Positions 53,308 through 62,410 of a stretch of DNA of 64,000 bases are shown here, in pieces; within the stretch, counting starts at the first letter, position 1; each line of letters begins with the position of its first letter. Position numbers and translations under genes: made by a program. The notes beneath the pieces were generated by a model. It was given only the letters and a program-made list of their open reading frames with translations. It was not told the origin of the DNA and made no database searches. The stretch is from Metabacillus halosaccharovorans (GTDB taxonomy: Bacteria; Bacillota; Bacilli; Bacillales; Bacillaceae), in assembly GCF_002019635.1 (NCBI RefSeq), contig NZ_KV917371.1:1532001-1596000 (forward strand). Direction: 5' to 3'.

Positions 53308-54606
53308 ATGACTGTTTATCATTTTGTTGGAATTAAAGGGACTGGAATGAGTGCCCTTGCACAGATTTTACATGATATGAACTATGAAGTTCAGGGCTCT
53401 GATATAGAGAAAAAAGTATTTACACAGAAAGCACTTGAAGCACGAAATATTAAAATTTTACCCTTCTCAAAAGAAAACATTAGAGAAGGTTTAACGATTA
53501 TTGCAGGAAATGCGTATCCGGATACACATGAAGAAATTGTTGAAGCAAAAACACAAGGCTTACCAGTCATTCGGTACCATCGCTTTTTGGGAGAATTTCT
53601 TCAAAAATATATTAGTGTGGGTATAACGGGTGTACATGGAAAAACATCGACAACCGGATTGCTTTCACATGTAATTAAAGGCGCTGAACCTACCTCGTTT
53701 TTAATAGGTGATGGTACAGGTAGTGGAGTTCCTGAAAGCAAGTATTTTATTTTCGAAGCATGTGAATATCGCAGACATTTCTTATCTTACCAGCCGGATT
53801 ATGCGATCATGACAAATATCGATTTTGATCATCCTGATTATTTTACAAGCATTGAAGATGTTTTCAGTGCATTTCAGGAAATGGCTCTTCAGGTGAAGAA
53901 AGGGATCATCGCATGTGGGGATGACGAGCAGCTGCAGCAAATTCAGGCAAAAGTACCAGTTGTTTATTATGGATTTAATGAAGATAATGATTTTCAAGCT
54001 AGAAATATCGTGAAATCAACTGAGGGTACAGCATTTGATGTATTTGTTCGTAATACATTCTATGCATCTTTCAACATTACCTCTTACGGAGATCATAGTG
54101 TATTAAATGCATTATCAGTTATTGCACTATGTCACTATGAAGGAATTGATGTTGAAATTATTCAACAAAGACTTCAAACGTTTGAAGGTGTAAAAAGACG
54201 TTTTAATGAAAAACGAATTGGAAACCAAATTTTAATTGATGATTATGCACATCATCCAACTGAAATTAACGCAACGATTGATGCTGCTAAACAAAAATAT
54301 CCTGATCGTGATATTGTCGCGGTTTTCCAGCCGCATACATTTACAAGAACACAATCCTTTTTAGATGAGTTTGCGGATAGCTTGCAAAGAGCAGACTACG
54401 TCTACTTATGTGATATTTTCGGTTCTGCACGTGAAAATGTTGGAAAGTTATCAATTGATAATTTGCTTGAGAAAATTGAAAATTCAAGTCTTATTAAAGA
54501 AGATGGTACTGCTGTTCTTAAAGCACATGAACATGCTGTATTGGTTTTCATGGGTGCTGGTGATATTCAAAAATATCAAGAAGCTTATGAAAACGTCTTA
54601 GCATAA
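53308..54606 (+). CDS. murC: UDP-N-acetylmuramate-L-alanine ligase
   Basis: Cytoplasmic peptidoglycan enzyme of 432 residues that joins L-alanine to UDP-MurNAc using ATP. The N-terminal dinucleotide-like loop is [14 protein letters not shown], the ATP site is [13 protein letters not shown]-like (seen as [11 protein letters not shown]), and [10 protein letters not shown] is the Mur ligase family motif. The ATG at 53308 has TGGAGG upstream and gives the MTVYHF start of the family; the frame is open from 53245 without support. It ends at a strong terminator. Confidence 0.96.
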   Translation: MTVYHFVGIKGTGMSALAQILHDMNYEVQGSDIEKKVFTQKALEARNIKILPFSKENIREGLTIIAGNAYPDTHEEIVEAKTQGLPVIRYHRFLGEFLQKYISVGITGVHGKTSTTGLLSHVIKGAEPTSFLIGDGTGSGVPESKYFIFEACEYRRHFLSYQPDYAIMTNIDFDHPDYFTSIEDVFSAFQEMALQVKKGIIACGDDEQLQQIQAKVPVVYYGFNEDNDFQARNIVKSTEGTAFDVFVRNTFYASFNITSYGDHSVLNALSVIALCHYEGIDVEIIQQRLQTFEGVKRRFNEKRIGNQILIDDYAHHPTEINATIDAAKQKYPDRDIVAVFQPHTFTRTQSFLDEFADSLQRADYVYLCDIFGSARENVGKLSIDNLLEKIENSSLIKEDGTAVLKAHEHAVLVFMGAGDIQKYQEAYENVLA

Positions 54607-54610
54607 AGTA

Positions 54611-54648
54611 TATAAAAACAGCTGACATTTATGTCAGCTGTTTTTATA
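54611..54648. terminator. Bidirectional terminator murC/FHA regulator
   Basis: Eighteen-bp perfect stem (54611-54628 with 54631-54648), A/T-tailed on both sides, between converging genes. Confidence 0.93.
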
Positions 54649-54662
54649 TACATGAATTTCTT

Positions 54663-55361
54663 TTACCTGCTAACAATGGGTATCCTATCCTCTTTCATGG
54701 TTAGTGTGTAACCTCTGCCCCTGATCGTGTTGATTTTAATTGAACTCGGTAATTTTTTTCTAAGCCTATAAATAAGTGCATTCACTTCTTCATTCCCAAC
54801 CAAGTATTCGTTACTAACCGTTATTTGTCTTTCCGGCCACACATATTCAATAATTTCTTCTCTCGATATAAACGTTTTTCTTTGTAAAAGAATATCTATG
54901 AACTTGAATTCTTTCTCAGTTAGGGAAATAGTGTCGTTTTGAATGTGCAATGTTTGCTTAAGAAAGTCAAGTTTAGGCTCAGGTTTCGCCAGATTGTCTA
55001 TGTTTAGGACTGATAGCTCAGAGGTTTGCTCAAAATCTCTAAGTGAAAATGATAAAACAACTAAATTTTTAGCAAATGAAATTTTATCGTTGGTTTTGAG
55101 TTGAACGGGTTTAAAAGGATTTAATTTTTTATCATTAAGGTAAGTGCCGTGTTTGCTAGCCAAATCCTTAATATAAATATTGTTCGACTGAAGGAAAATG
55201 GTGAAATGCTTCCTGGAAACAAAAATATTATTAAAAGATATATCAGGTGTCAAAGTACTTGATTTCCTACCAAAGGTTGTTTCTGGTTTATGTAAGGAAA
55301 TAATATCCCCTGATTCAAAATATGGTGCTTGTTGAACAACAAGATAAGAATAAATGTCCAT
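54663..55361 (-). CDS. FHA-domain winged-helix transcription regulator
   Basis: A 232-residue protein pairing an N-terminal FHA phosphothreonine-binding domain (about residues 15-110: TFGRKSS, VSRKHFTIF, SKHGTYLND) with a C-terminal OmpR/PhoB-type winged helix (about 135-222: SLTEKEFKFIDILLQRK, RLRKKLPSSIKINTIRGRGYTL). It has no receiver domain. Such a protein could respond to a Ser/Thr kinase such as PrkC. It is divergent from an ABC exporter, 125 bp away, which it probably controls. FHA Arg, Ser and His residues that contact phosphate look intact. Confidence 0.9.
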   Translation of the reverse strand: MDIYSYLVVQQAPYFESGDIISLHKPETTFGRKSSTLTPDISFNNIFVSRKHFTIFLQSNNIYIKDLASKHGTYLNDKKLNPFKPVQLKTNDKISFAKNLVVLSFSLRDFEQTSELSVLNIDNLAKPEPKLDFLKQTLHIQNDTISLTEKEFKFIDILLQRKTFISREEIIEYVWPERQITVSNEYLVGNEEVNALIYRLRKKLPSSIKINTIRGRGYTLTMKEDRIPIVSR

Positions 55362-55486
55362 TTTTCTAATTACTCCTATTTATTAGATTCCTATCATTCA
55401 CTTATTATCCTATAACTATTGTCTATCGGCAATTGAATCTTTACTATAAAAATGTGGAAGAAGCAATTTAGGAAGCAGGTGTTATC

Positions 55487-56413
55487 ATGCAAGAGCAAGA
55501 TATACTATTAAAAGTATCAAATGTATCGAAAAAAATAGGAAAAACATCGATAATTAATGATGTTAGCTTTGAATTGTGTAATGGTGAAATCCTCGGTTTA
55601 TTGGGGCCAAATGGTTCTGGTAAGACAACAATCCTAAAAATGCTTGTTGGACTATTAAAACCAACGAAAGGATCTATAACAATTCACGAGTTTGATCTGC
55701 AGAAAGACTTTGAAAGAGCTATTTCAAATGTAGGAGCAATTATCGAAAACCCGATCATGTATGACTTTCTTTCAGGTTATGAGAACCTTGTCCAATTATT
55801 TAGAATGACAGACCAATTTTCCTACGAGAGAATAGATGAAATGATAGAGTTATTAAGAATGGACGAGTACATAAATGACAAGGTCCATACTTATTCATTA
55901 GGAATGAGGCAAAGATTAGGCTTGGCACAGGCTTTACTCCACCGTCCTTCAATCCTTTTGTTAGATGAGCCAACAAATGGCTTAGATCCTGAAGGAATGA
56001 AAAGTCTAAGAGATACCCTGAGAAGACTCGCAGACAAAGAAGGCGTATCAATCATTATATCAAGTCATATTCTTTCTGAAATTGAACTTATTTGTGACAG
56101 CGTGCTTGTGATGAATGATGGAAGATGTATTGAGCGTTCACAATTAAGAGATTGGCAAAACAATCAAATTGAAAAACAAACCTTTCAATTCAGAATATTA
56201 AATGTAGATTCACTTAAAACATACTTAATAGATGAATATAGAGGAAAAGATATTGTTTTTCAATCTAATGGATTCTCAATTGAGGTAGAGCTTGAAGAAG
56301 TGGCAAGATTAAATAAACTGTTAGTAGGTAGGGGATTTGATGTAGTGGGCATCGAGAGAATAGATAACCCAATAGAGCAGATATTTCTAAAGAAGTTAGG
56401 AAGGGGGGAATAG
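55487..56413 (+). CDS. ABC exporter ATPase (BcrA type)
   Basis: ATP-binding subunit of 308 residues. Walker A is GPNGSGKTT (about residues 38-46), the signature is YSLGMRQRLGLAQ and Walker B is ILLLDEPTNGLDPEG. The C-terminal extension (about residues 225-308) is typical of drug or lantibiotic self-protection exporters such as BcrA. GGAAGCAGG lies near the ATG. The permease follows two bases after its stop. Divergent transcription from the FHA regulator suggests a sensor-controlled resistance or export unit; cargo is unknown. Confidence 0.92.
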   Translation: MQEQDILLKVSNVSKKIGKTSIINDVSFELCNGEILGLLGPNGSGKTTILKMLVGLLKPTKGSITIHEFDLQKDFERAISNVGAIIENPIMYDFLSGYENLVQLFRMTDQFSYERIDEMIELLRMDEYINDKVHTYSLGMRQRLGLAQALLHRPSILLLDEPTNGLDPEGMKSLRDTLRRLADKEGVSIIISSHILSEIELICDSVLVMNDGRCIERSQLRDWQNNQIEKQTFQFRILNVDSLKTYLIDEYRGKDIVFQSNGFSIEVELEEVARLNKLLVGRGFDVVGIERIDNPIEQIFLKKLGRGE

Positions 56414-56415
56414 CC

Positions 56416-57180
56416 ATGAATATCCTTTACCAGCTTATCCGTAATGAAAATCAAAAGTTATATAAGCGCATGAGGATGTGGATCTTCCTTGGGTTGATCA
56501 TGGTTGCAAATATCCTGATGGGTCTCTTTTTCCATTTTTTATTTAAGGATACTGAATTTTCTTTTTGGGATTATGTTCAAGTGAGTTCGTATGTACTGCT
56601 TGTTATTCAATTAATAAGTATTATCATAGCGGGGGAGATTGTTTCTAGTGAGTTTGAAAGAGGTACGATTAAATTTTTGTTAATCAGACCTGTTAAACGT
56701 GTAAATATATTAGTTTCCAAATATATAACTGTTCAATCCAATGTATTTTTACTTGGAATGTTTCAATTATTTTTATCGATCATAATTGGCCTCATCTTTT
56801 ATGGTGATACACTTTTTGTACTTGATCAAAGAGTACTTGTTGGATTAGGCAGTTACTTATTTCAGTTGATAGAAATTGGAATCATCACCTCAATAGCTTT
56901 TGGTTTGTCAGCTATAACGAGAAATAGTGTCATTTCAATTGCACTGCCTATTTTCTTGGTTTTTACTTCAAGTGCACTTATGACACTATTTCAACATTAT
57001 CATGTTGATGCAGCAAAGTATTTATTGTTTGCTAACACAAATTTAATGCCTTACTTTTTTGGAGAGCCAATGTTTGAGGGAATGACCTTACTTTTTTCAA
57101 TTGTCATTATTATGATTCATATGATGTCATTCTTTCTACTTGCTGGTTATTTATTTACAAAGAAAGATGTGCATGTTTAA
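56416..57180 (+). CDS. ABC-2 type permease
   Basis: Membrane subunit of 254 residues with six hydrophobic segments (first at about 23-42) and the ABC-2 motif IIAGEIVSSEFERGTIKFLLIRPV. It partners the BcrA-type ATPase. GGGGGAATA precedes its ATG within the end of the ATPase gene. A terminator follows at 57184. Confidence 0.9.
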   Translation: MNILYQLIRNENQKLYKRMRMWIFLGLIMVANILMGLFFHFLFKDTEFSFWDYVQVSSYVLLVIQLISIIIAGEIVSSEFERGTIKFLLIRPVKRVNILVSKYITVQSNVFLLGMFQLFLSIIIGLIFYGDTLFVLDQRVLVGLGSYLFQLIEIGIITSIAFGLSAITRNSVISIALPIFLVFTSSALMTLFQHYHVDAAKYLLFANTNLMPYFFGEPMFEGMTLLFSIVIIMIHMMSFFLLAGYLFTKKDVHV

Positions 57181-57183
57181 TAC

Positions 57184-57221
57184 ATAAAAAGACGGTAGAA
57201 GCAGCTCTACCGTCTTTTTTA
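57184..57221. terminator. Bidirectional terminator ABC permease/ampS
   Basis: AAAAAGACGGTAGA pairs with TCTACCGTCTTTTT around a short loop, T-tailed on both strands. Confidence 0.92.
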
Positions 57222-57226
57222 GAATA

Positions 57227-58342
57227 CTATTTTAAATTTTCAGGATTAAGAGGCTCTAGTTCAGGAATGACAAAACGTCCATCTTTTCGTATAAGAACAT
57301 CATCAAAATAAATCTCGCCACCGCCATATTCCGGGCGCTGAATCATAACCATATCCCAATGGATATTGGAGTTATTTTCATTATAAGCATCATCATAAGC
57401 TTGACCAGGGGTGAAGTGGAAGCTGCCGTCAATCTTCTCATCAAACAAAATATCCTGCATTGGATGCTGGATGAATGGATTCACTCCTATTGCAAATTCA
57501 CCTATATACCTTGCACCTTCATCTGTATCGAAGATTTTATTGATTCTTTCTGTATTGTTTGCAGTTGCTTCTACAATTTTTCCATCTTTAAAAGTAAGTT
57601 GTACATTTTCAAATGTAAAGCCATTATATGGCGATGGAGTATTATATGAAATTTTCCCATTAACTGAATCACGAACAGGCGCTGTGTAGACTTCTCCATC
57701 CGGAATATTCATTTGTCCAGAGCATTTAATTGCCGGAATGTCTTTAATTGAAAATGTTAAATCTGTATCATTTCCAGTTAAACGCACTTTGTCTGTTTTA
57801 TTCATAAGCTCAACTAAAGCATCCATTGCTTTGTCCATTTTGCTGTAGTCAAGATTACATACATTAAAATAGAAGTCTTCAAATTGTTCAGTACTCATTT
57901 TGGCTAATTGAGCCATAGAAGAAGTTGGGTATCTTAACACAACCCATCTTGTTTTAGGTACACGAATGTCCCGATGAACCTTTTGGCCGATCGTTTGACC
58001 TTGCAACTTCATTTTATCATCTGGGATATCGGCAAATTCATTAATGTTATGACCAGATCTTAAACCTATGTACGCATCCATTTTACCCATTACTTCAGCT
58101 TCGAAGTCAGCCATCATTTCATATTGTTCTTGGATTCCGCCCATCATGAGGGCACGGTCTACCTGATGATCTTTTAAGGATACAAATGGATATCCTCCAG
58201 CCTTATAGGCTTCTTTAACAAGAGCAACAACCAACTCTCTTTGTAGGCCGAAATTCTCAATCAGAACCTTTTCACCTTTTTGTAATTTTATCGAATAATT
58301 TATAAGGTTTTTTGCTAAAGTATCAATTCTTGAATCTTTCAT
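57227..58342 (-). CDS. ampS: M29-family aminopeptidase AmpS
   Basis: Metal-dependent aminopeptidase, 371 residues by the chosen start. It matches B. subtilis AmpS almost throughout. Metal-site residues typical of M29 enzymes are visible in GEFAIGVNPFIQHPMQDILFDEKIDGSFHF (Glu, His, Glu, His) and SNIHWDMV (His, Asp). The ATG at 58340-58342 has GGAGG 7 nt upstream and gives MKDSRIDTLAKNLINYS; the frame is open from 58369. Upstream lies a GC-rich repeat element. Confidence 0.92.
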   Translation of the reverse strand: MKDSRIDTLAKNLINYSIKLQKGEKVLIENFGLQRELVVALVKEAYKAGGYPFVSLKDHQVDRALMMGGIQEQYEMMADFEAEVMGKMDAYIGLRSGHNINEFADIPDDKMKLQGQTIGQKVHRDIRVPKTRWVVLRYPTSSMAQLAKMSTEQFEDFYFNVCNLDYSKMDKAMDALVELMNKTDKVRLTGNDTDLTFSIKDIPAIKCSGQMNIPDGEVYTAPVRDSVNGKISYNTPSPYNGFTFENVQLTFKDGKIVEATANNTERINKIFDTDEGARYIGEFAIGVNPFIQHPMQDILFDEKIDGSFHFTPGQAYDDAYNENNSNIHWDMVMIQRPEYGGGEIYFDDVLIRKDGRFVIPELEPLNPENLK

Positions 58343-58391
58343 ATATATCCTCCTTTTCTGCTTAAACAAGCCTGGTAATTAGTGTTGTGCA

Positions 58392-58522
58392 TGGTTGATT
58401 GCAGCTCCAGGATGCTCGCTTTCCGTGGGGCGTGCGGTGAGCCCCCTCGTCGCACAGCGCCTGCGGGTCTCACCTGTCACGCTGCTCCCACAGGAGTCTC
58501 GCATATCCGTTTCAATCAACCA
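58392..58522. repeat. GC-rich repeat with 10-bp terminal inverted repeats
   Basis: 131 bp bounded by TGGTTGATTG (58392-58401) and its inverse CAATCAACCA (58513-58522). Inside, read on the minus strand, are GACTCCTGTGGGA, GACAGGTGAGACCCGCAGG, CGAGGGGGCTCACC and CCACGGAAAGCGAG, the same blocks as in the repeat at 42568-42698. It lies upstream of ampS. Confidence 0.88.
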
Positions 58523-58663
58523 AACAGTTTATTGATAGAACTTTTAGTAAACAAAATTATGTTCAAAAAGCTTCCTTTTATATTGTACCCGATTCTATTG
58601 AAACATTGGTGTTTCATCAATACAAAAGGTTGTTTTTTAGAACACTAATTAATTAAGATGAAA

Positions 58664-58701
58664 GTGGAAAGCAAGTGTCTGGAGCGCAATGGAACGGACC
58701 T
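58664..58701. repeat. Truncated copy of the GC-rich repeat
   Basis: GTGGAAAGCAAGTGTCTGG and GAGCGCAATGGAACGGAC match the right end of the 42568-42698 element (CGGAAAGCGAGTGGCTGGAGCGCAATGGAACG). The left part is missing. Confidence 0.75.
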
Positions 58702-58810
58702 GTCTTTACTTTTTATCTGCCTTAAAATATAACAAAGTATGCAGAAATAACCAACCAATTAAAATCAATGTCTAAAAAGAAGGAGATTTTAGCTATTATG
58801 TAAAATTTAT

Positions 58811-58835
58811 GTTTATAATAGAAAAGATAGGGTAT
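58811..58835 (+). promoter_or_regulatory. Sigma-B-type promoter of ytxGH-brxC
   Basis: GTTTAT (58811-58816) and GGGTAT (58830-58835) separated by 13 bp match the sigma-B consensus (GTTTAA-N13-15-GGGTAT). They lie 36 bp before the ytxG start. The B. subtilis ytx operon is a general stress operon, which supports the call. Confidence 0.8.
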
Positions 58836-58870
58836 GGAATATAACAAGGAAAATATGGGAGGTGTATGAT

Positions 58871-59305
58871 TTGATTATCATTTTATACTTAAGCGTAGCA
58901 TTAATAGCCATTGCATTTACAATATTAGTGGTATATGTATCGAAAACATTAAAAGCTTTACAAGCTACGCTCACAAATGTTGCAGGAACTTTATCAGGTC
59001 TTGAGAATCAAATGGCAGGAATAACGACCGAAACAACAGAATTATTACATAAAACAAATGCACTTGCGGAAGATATTCAACACAAGTCTGAAAAGTTGAA
59101 TAATGTTGTCGAATCAGTAAAAGATGTAGGGGATACCATTCAACAACTTAATGTAACAGTCAAGAAGGTAACAACTACAGCGTCAACAAATCTTGAGCAA
59201 AATCAGGAAAAAATTAATCAAGTTGTTCAATGGAGTAATGCTGCGATGGAAATATGGGCAAAATGGAAACAGAAGAGTGAAAAAAAACAACAATTGAATG
59301 GTTAG
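58871..59305 (+). CDS. ytxG: YtxG (DUF948) general stress membrane protein
   Basis: A 144-residue protein with one N-terminal membrane segment ([23 protein letters not shown]) and a long helical, coiled-coil-like tail facing the cytoplasm or surface. It matches B. subtilis YtxG. A TTG start at 58871 is chosen because GGGAGG is 8 nt upstream; a GTG at 58862 overlaps that site. It is the first gene of a stress operon; function is unknown. Confidence 0.88.
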   Translation: MIIILYLSVALIAIAFTILVVYVSKTLKALQATLTNVAGTLSGLENQMAGITTETTELLHKTNALAEDIQHKSEKLNNVVESVKDVGDTIQQLNVTVKKVTTTASTNLEQNQEKINQVVQWSNAAMEIWAKWKQKSEKKQQLNG

Positions 59306-59335
59306 ATGCACAAATAATTTGAGGAGGTTGAAATC

Positions 59336-59830
59336 ATGGCTAAAAATAGCAATGGAAAAGACTTTATTATCGGTTCACTAATCGGAGGACTTGTTGGTGC
59401 AGCAACTGCATTGTTTTTGGCTCCTAAATCCGGAAAAGAAATGAGAAGCAATTTAGGTCAACAAGCATCAGTAATGAAGGAACGCACAGGCAAAATGACC
59501 AATGATGCGTTAGAAAAAGGTTCAGAATTTGCAGCAGTTGCAAAGGATAAAACATCCTCTCTTACACAAGTAGTAACAGGACAGTCTTCACAAATTATGG
59601 ACAAAGTCCGTTCGATAACAAATTCATCGAACTCAAGTGAACAATCAGATGTTGTAGAAAAAGAGATAACAAATGCTTTAGAACAATTAACAGAAGAATC
59701 AACTGAAGTAAAGAATCAAGATAAAACTGAAACACCTTCAGAATCTGATGCAGAAACAAAAAATAGCCATGTTCAAGAAGAATCTCCTAAAGAAGAGGGT
59801 TTTGAAACTACGGTAAAATCTAATAGTTAA
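59336..59830 (+). CDS. ytxH: YtxH general stress protein
   Basis: A 164-residue protein of the YtxH family. The N-terminus has a glycine-rich hydrophobic segment (FIIGSLIGGLVGAATALFLAPKSGKEMR), the family hallmark, followed by a helical, Lys/Glu/Ser-rich tail of low complexity. It is probably membrane-associated. GAGGAGG lies before the ATG. It is second in the ytxG-ytxH-brxC operon. Confidence 0.92.
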   Translation: MAKNSNGKDFIIGSLIGGLVGAATALFLAPKSGKEMRSNLGQQASVMKERTGKMTNDALEKGSEFAAVAKDKTSSLTQVVTGQSSQIMDKVRSITNSSNSSEQSDVVEKEITNALEQLTEESTEVKNQDKTETPSESDAETKNSHVQEESPKEEGFETTVKSNS

Positions 59831-59891
59831 TATTGAACATGAATATTACTTAGATAAAAATGAATAATTGACTAGGTGTAGAGGTGATAGA

Positions 59892-60221
59892 ATGAGTAAC
59901 CAGATAATTGAGTCAATTGAACAATTTGAGGGACTATTACAAAAACATGATGAGTTTTTATTTGTTAAGAATAGTTTAACATGTCCTATAAGCCAAGCAG
60001 CATTTGATGAATACCAGGAATTTACTGAAATTCATAAAGATTATCCCAGCTATCATTTACATGTTCAAGAAGCTCGTGATCTCTCCAATTATATTGCGGA
60101 AACATACGGTGTAAAACATGAATCTCCACAAGCATTAGTTTTTCGGGGAAATGAAGTTGTTTGGAATGCTTCCCACTGGAAAATTACATATGATGCTTTA
60201 AAACAGGAAATTGTAGGGTGA
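59892..60221 (+). CDS. brxC: Monothiol bacilliredoxin BrxC (YtxJ)
   Basis: Thioredoxin-fold protein of 109 residues with active site TCPIS (single Cys), as in B. subtilis YtxJ/BrxC, which takes part in removing bacillithiol from proteins after oxidative stress. cis-Pro is in ESPQALVF. The ATG at 59892 has GAGGTGATAG upstream; the open frame from 59868 lacks a site. Third in the stress operon, ending at a 20-bp terminator stem. Confidence 0.92.
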   Translation: MSNQIIESIEQFEGLLQKHDEFLFVKNSLTCPISQAAFDEYQEFTEIHKDYPSYHLHVQEARDLSNYIAETYGVKHESPQALVFRGNEVVWNASHWKITYDALKQEIVG

Positions 60222-60267
60222 AAGAAAAGAGGATTATGCCTTGTTATGGCATAATCCTCTTTTCTTT
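60221..60267. terminator. Bidirectional terminator brxC/FtsA-like
   Basis: Perfect 20-bp stem (60221-60240 with 60248-60267) around a 7-nt loop, A/T-tailed. It overlaps the stop codons of both converging genes. Confidence 0.95.
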
Positions 60268-62410
60268 ATATCCATTGAATCTCGAGCTCATCTCCAGGAT
60301 TCAAGGGTTCTTGAAAAGATACTTCCCTGCTGTTTTTTAATAACTTAAATTGATTGCTGCTTGAATGAGGTATGTCAATCTCAACGGCAGTAAAAAGGTC
60401 TTGAAAAATAAAGGGTTCTACCTTTCTTCTTTTCGTTTCTACAAATTCTCCATTATATAGAACATCACGATCGGTTAGCTTTATTCCATCTCGATAAAAT
60501 TCTTGTAGTGTTTTTTCTAGTACAATTGATTGTCCATTAAAAATAATCGGCATTGTTTGTGATTGTTGGATGTTGGCTTCTAAGATAAATTCTTTCAATA
60601 ATGGCTCTTTCATAGGTTTGAGAACGAGAATATCGCCATCTTCAAGTTTTGAATCTCTTGAGGCTTCCAATCCGTTTTTAAAGAGTTTCCCTGAACATGC
60701 TGGAACTGGTAAGACTTTATCATCTATCATTATTGAAAACGGTTTTACCTTGTCTAATTCATATTTTAAACCAATGGAATATAGACCTTCTTCAACAGTT
60801 TCCGGTATTGAACACAATAAATGGTCACGATCAGACAAAAGCACATTTTGGCTAGCTTTCTTGTTGTTAAGCAAAATAGAAGCTGTTAATTTATAGTCCT
60901 GTCCATTCACATGAAATGATTTTGTAGGAATATCATCTAAAATAGAACTGACTGTAACAACAGGATCCTCTCCATCTTTTCCTTTTTCCACTGTAATTGT
61001 ATCACCATGTGTAATCGGATCCTTAATGGAACAGATCATGCCGTTTCTCTTTATAATTGGTGCTGTGCCATGCCCACCAGGTATGGTAATCGCTTTATTG
61101 TTTACAGTTACCATTAAGGCCATTCCGGGTTTTCCATACAGTTTCGTTAATTGTACGCCAGAAGACAATAAACTATCAGCTACTGTTAAAGATTTCATAT
61201 GGAATAGCCGAACAGTACGCTCATTAACGGTTACACTTATATATTGAATGGGATTTTGTTTGGATGAAACGGCAATTCCAATCGGAGTGACTAGTTCGGG
61301 ACCTTTTTGAACATGCTCTTCTAGCTTAAGCTGAGGTATAGCATCAATTCCTCTGATCGCCACCCGATTTTCAGGTAACTCTAGTAATGCTGCCAACCTT
61401 TTTGGAAGTTCCGGAGTTAGACTGCCTCCTCCTACAAGCATAATCGCTTTAGGAGATACGCCATTATTCAAACGGATGATCTCATCCCTGATTGATGCAG
61501 CAAGCTTATCAATTGCAGGGGAGATTTTTTTCAAAATATCTTCTTTTGAAAGTTCAGTTTCGAATCCTAAAATATCTGTAACTGTTATCTTATTCTCAGA
61601 TTCCAGTTGTCGCTTAGCTTCTTCAGCTTTTGGGAAATCAAGTAAAAATTCGTCTGATACAGCTTCTGTAATTTCATCACCTGCTATAGGAACCATTCCA
61701 TATGAAATGATCGTTCCCATATCAGTAATAGCTATATCAGATGTTCCTGCTCCAATGTCAACAAGAGCAACATTCAATCTCCTCATTGACGTGGGAATTA
61801 AAACATTAATGGCGGCAATTGGTTCTAATGTTAATGCTTCCATTTCAAGTTCGGCGCGATTAAGTGCAGCAAGCAAAGATTCAACCACAACTTTTGGAAG
61901 AAAGGTGGCGATAATCTCCACCGATACTTCCTCACCTTGTTGATCAATTAAACTACCAATCTCTTCACCATCAAGATCATAATGTAGAACAGAATATCCT
62001 ACACAATCATAATGATGGGCACGCTCATTTTCATGTTTTTTAGCAAGTTGTTGCTGAGCAATTTGTACAGCCATGAGTTCCAGATGAAGAATGTCTTCTT
62101 TTTGGATCATAGGTTTGCCGGTTATTTCAATAGAAGCAGTTGCTCTTTCTGTTTTTAATGCACGACCTGCTGCAGCAACACATACTTTATGAAGAGGTCC
62201 GTGTATTTTTTCAAGTTCTTTTTTTACAGAAGAGATGACATTTGCGACAGACAAAACATCATGAATTTGTCCGTCTAACATAGATCGTTTTGTGTGTTCC
62301 TTTACTACAGTATCAACAATAAGATAAGAATCGTTTTCTTCTTTTAAGATTAAGCCGACCACAGATCTAGTTCCTATATCAAGTGCAAATGCTAGGTCAT
62401 TAGGGGTCAT
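60266..62410 (-). CDS. FtsA-like actin-fold ATPase with long C-terminal beta-rich extension
   Basis: A 714-residue protein. Residues about 1-390 are an FtsA/PilM-type actin-fold ATPase: phosphate-1 ALDIGTRSVVGL, an SHS2/1C-like insert, phosphate-2 LVDIGAGTSDIAI and adenosine motif LVGGGSLTPELPKRLA. The remaining ~320 residues are beta-rich with repeated small modules that include FxVNGQ and 'DGDILVLKP'-type ends, perhaps ubiquitin-like or beta-grasp repeats. The usual FtsA C-terminal amphipathic helix is not evident. AAGAAGGTG precedes the ATG. It is a single-gene unit, divergent from aroA. It is not the main ftsA, which lies with ftsZ in Bacillus; the role is unknown. Confidence 0.85.
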   Translation of the reverse strand: MTPNDLAFALDIGTRSVVGLILKEENDSYLIVDTVVKEHTKRSMLDGQIHDVLSVANVISSVKKELEKIHGPLHKVCVAAAGRALKTERATASIEITGKPMIQKEDILHLELMAVQIAQQQLAKKHENERAHHYDCVGYSVLHYDLDGEEIGSLIDQQGEEVSVEIIATFLPKVVVESLLAALNRAELEMEALTLEPIAAINVLIPTSMRRLNVALVDIGAGTSDIAITDMGTIISYGMVPIAGDEITEAVSDEFLLDFPKAEEAKRQLESENKITVTDILGFETELSKEDILKKISPAIDKLAASIRDEIIRLNNGVSPKAIMLVGGGSLTPELPKRLAALLELPENRVAIRGIDAIPQLKLEEHVQKGPELVTPIGIAVSSKQNPIQYISVTVNERTVRLFHMKSLTVADSLLSSGVQLTKLYGKPGMALMVTVNNKAITIPGGHGTAPIIKRNGMICSIKDPITHGDTITVEKGKDGEDPVVTVSSILDDIPTKSFHVNGQDYKLTASILLNNKKASQNVLLSDRDHLLCSIPETVEEGLYSIGLKYELDKVKPFSIMIDDKVLPVPACSGKLFKNGLEASRDSKLEDGDILVLKPMKEPLLKEFILEANIQQSQTMPIIFNGQSIVLEKTLQEFYRDGIKLTDRDVLYNGEFVETKRRKVEPFIFQDLFTAVEIDIPHSSSNQFKLLKNSREVSFQEPLNPGDELEIQWI

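Noticed and set aside
57359-57689. Plus-strand frames opposite ampS
   Set aside because: Shadows of the conserved ampS metal-site region.
58382-58648. 88-codon plus-strand frame upstream of ytxG
   Set aside because: Its coding-like composition comes from the GC-rich repeat element; no ribosome site.
61476-61943. 155-codon plus-strand frame opposite the FtsA-like gene
   Set aside because: Ser/Ile-rich shadow frame antisense to conserved ATPase motifs; no start signals.
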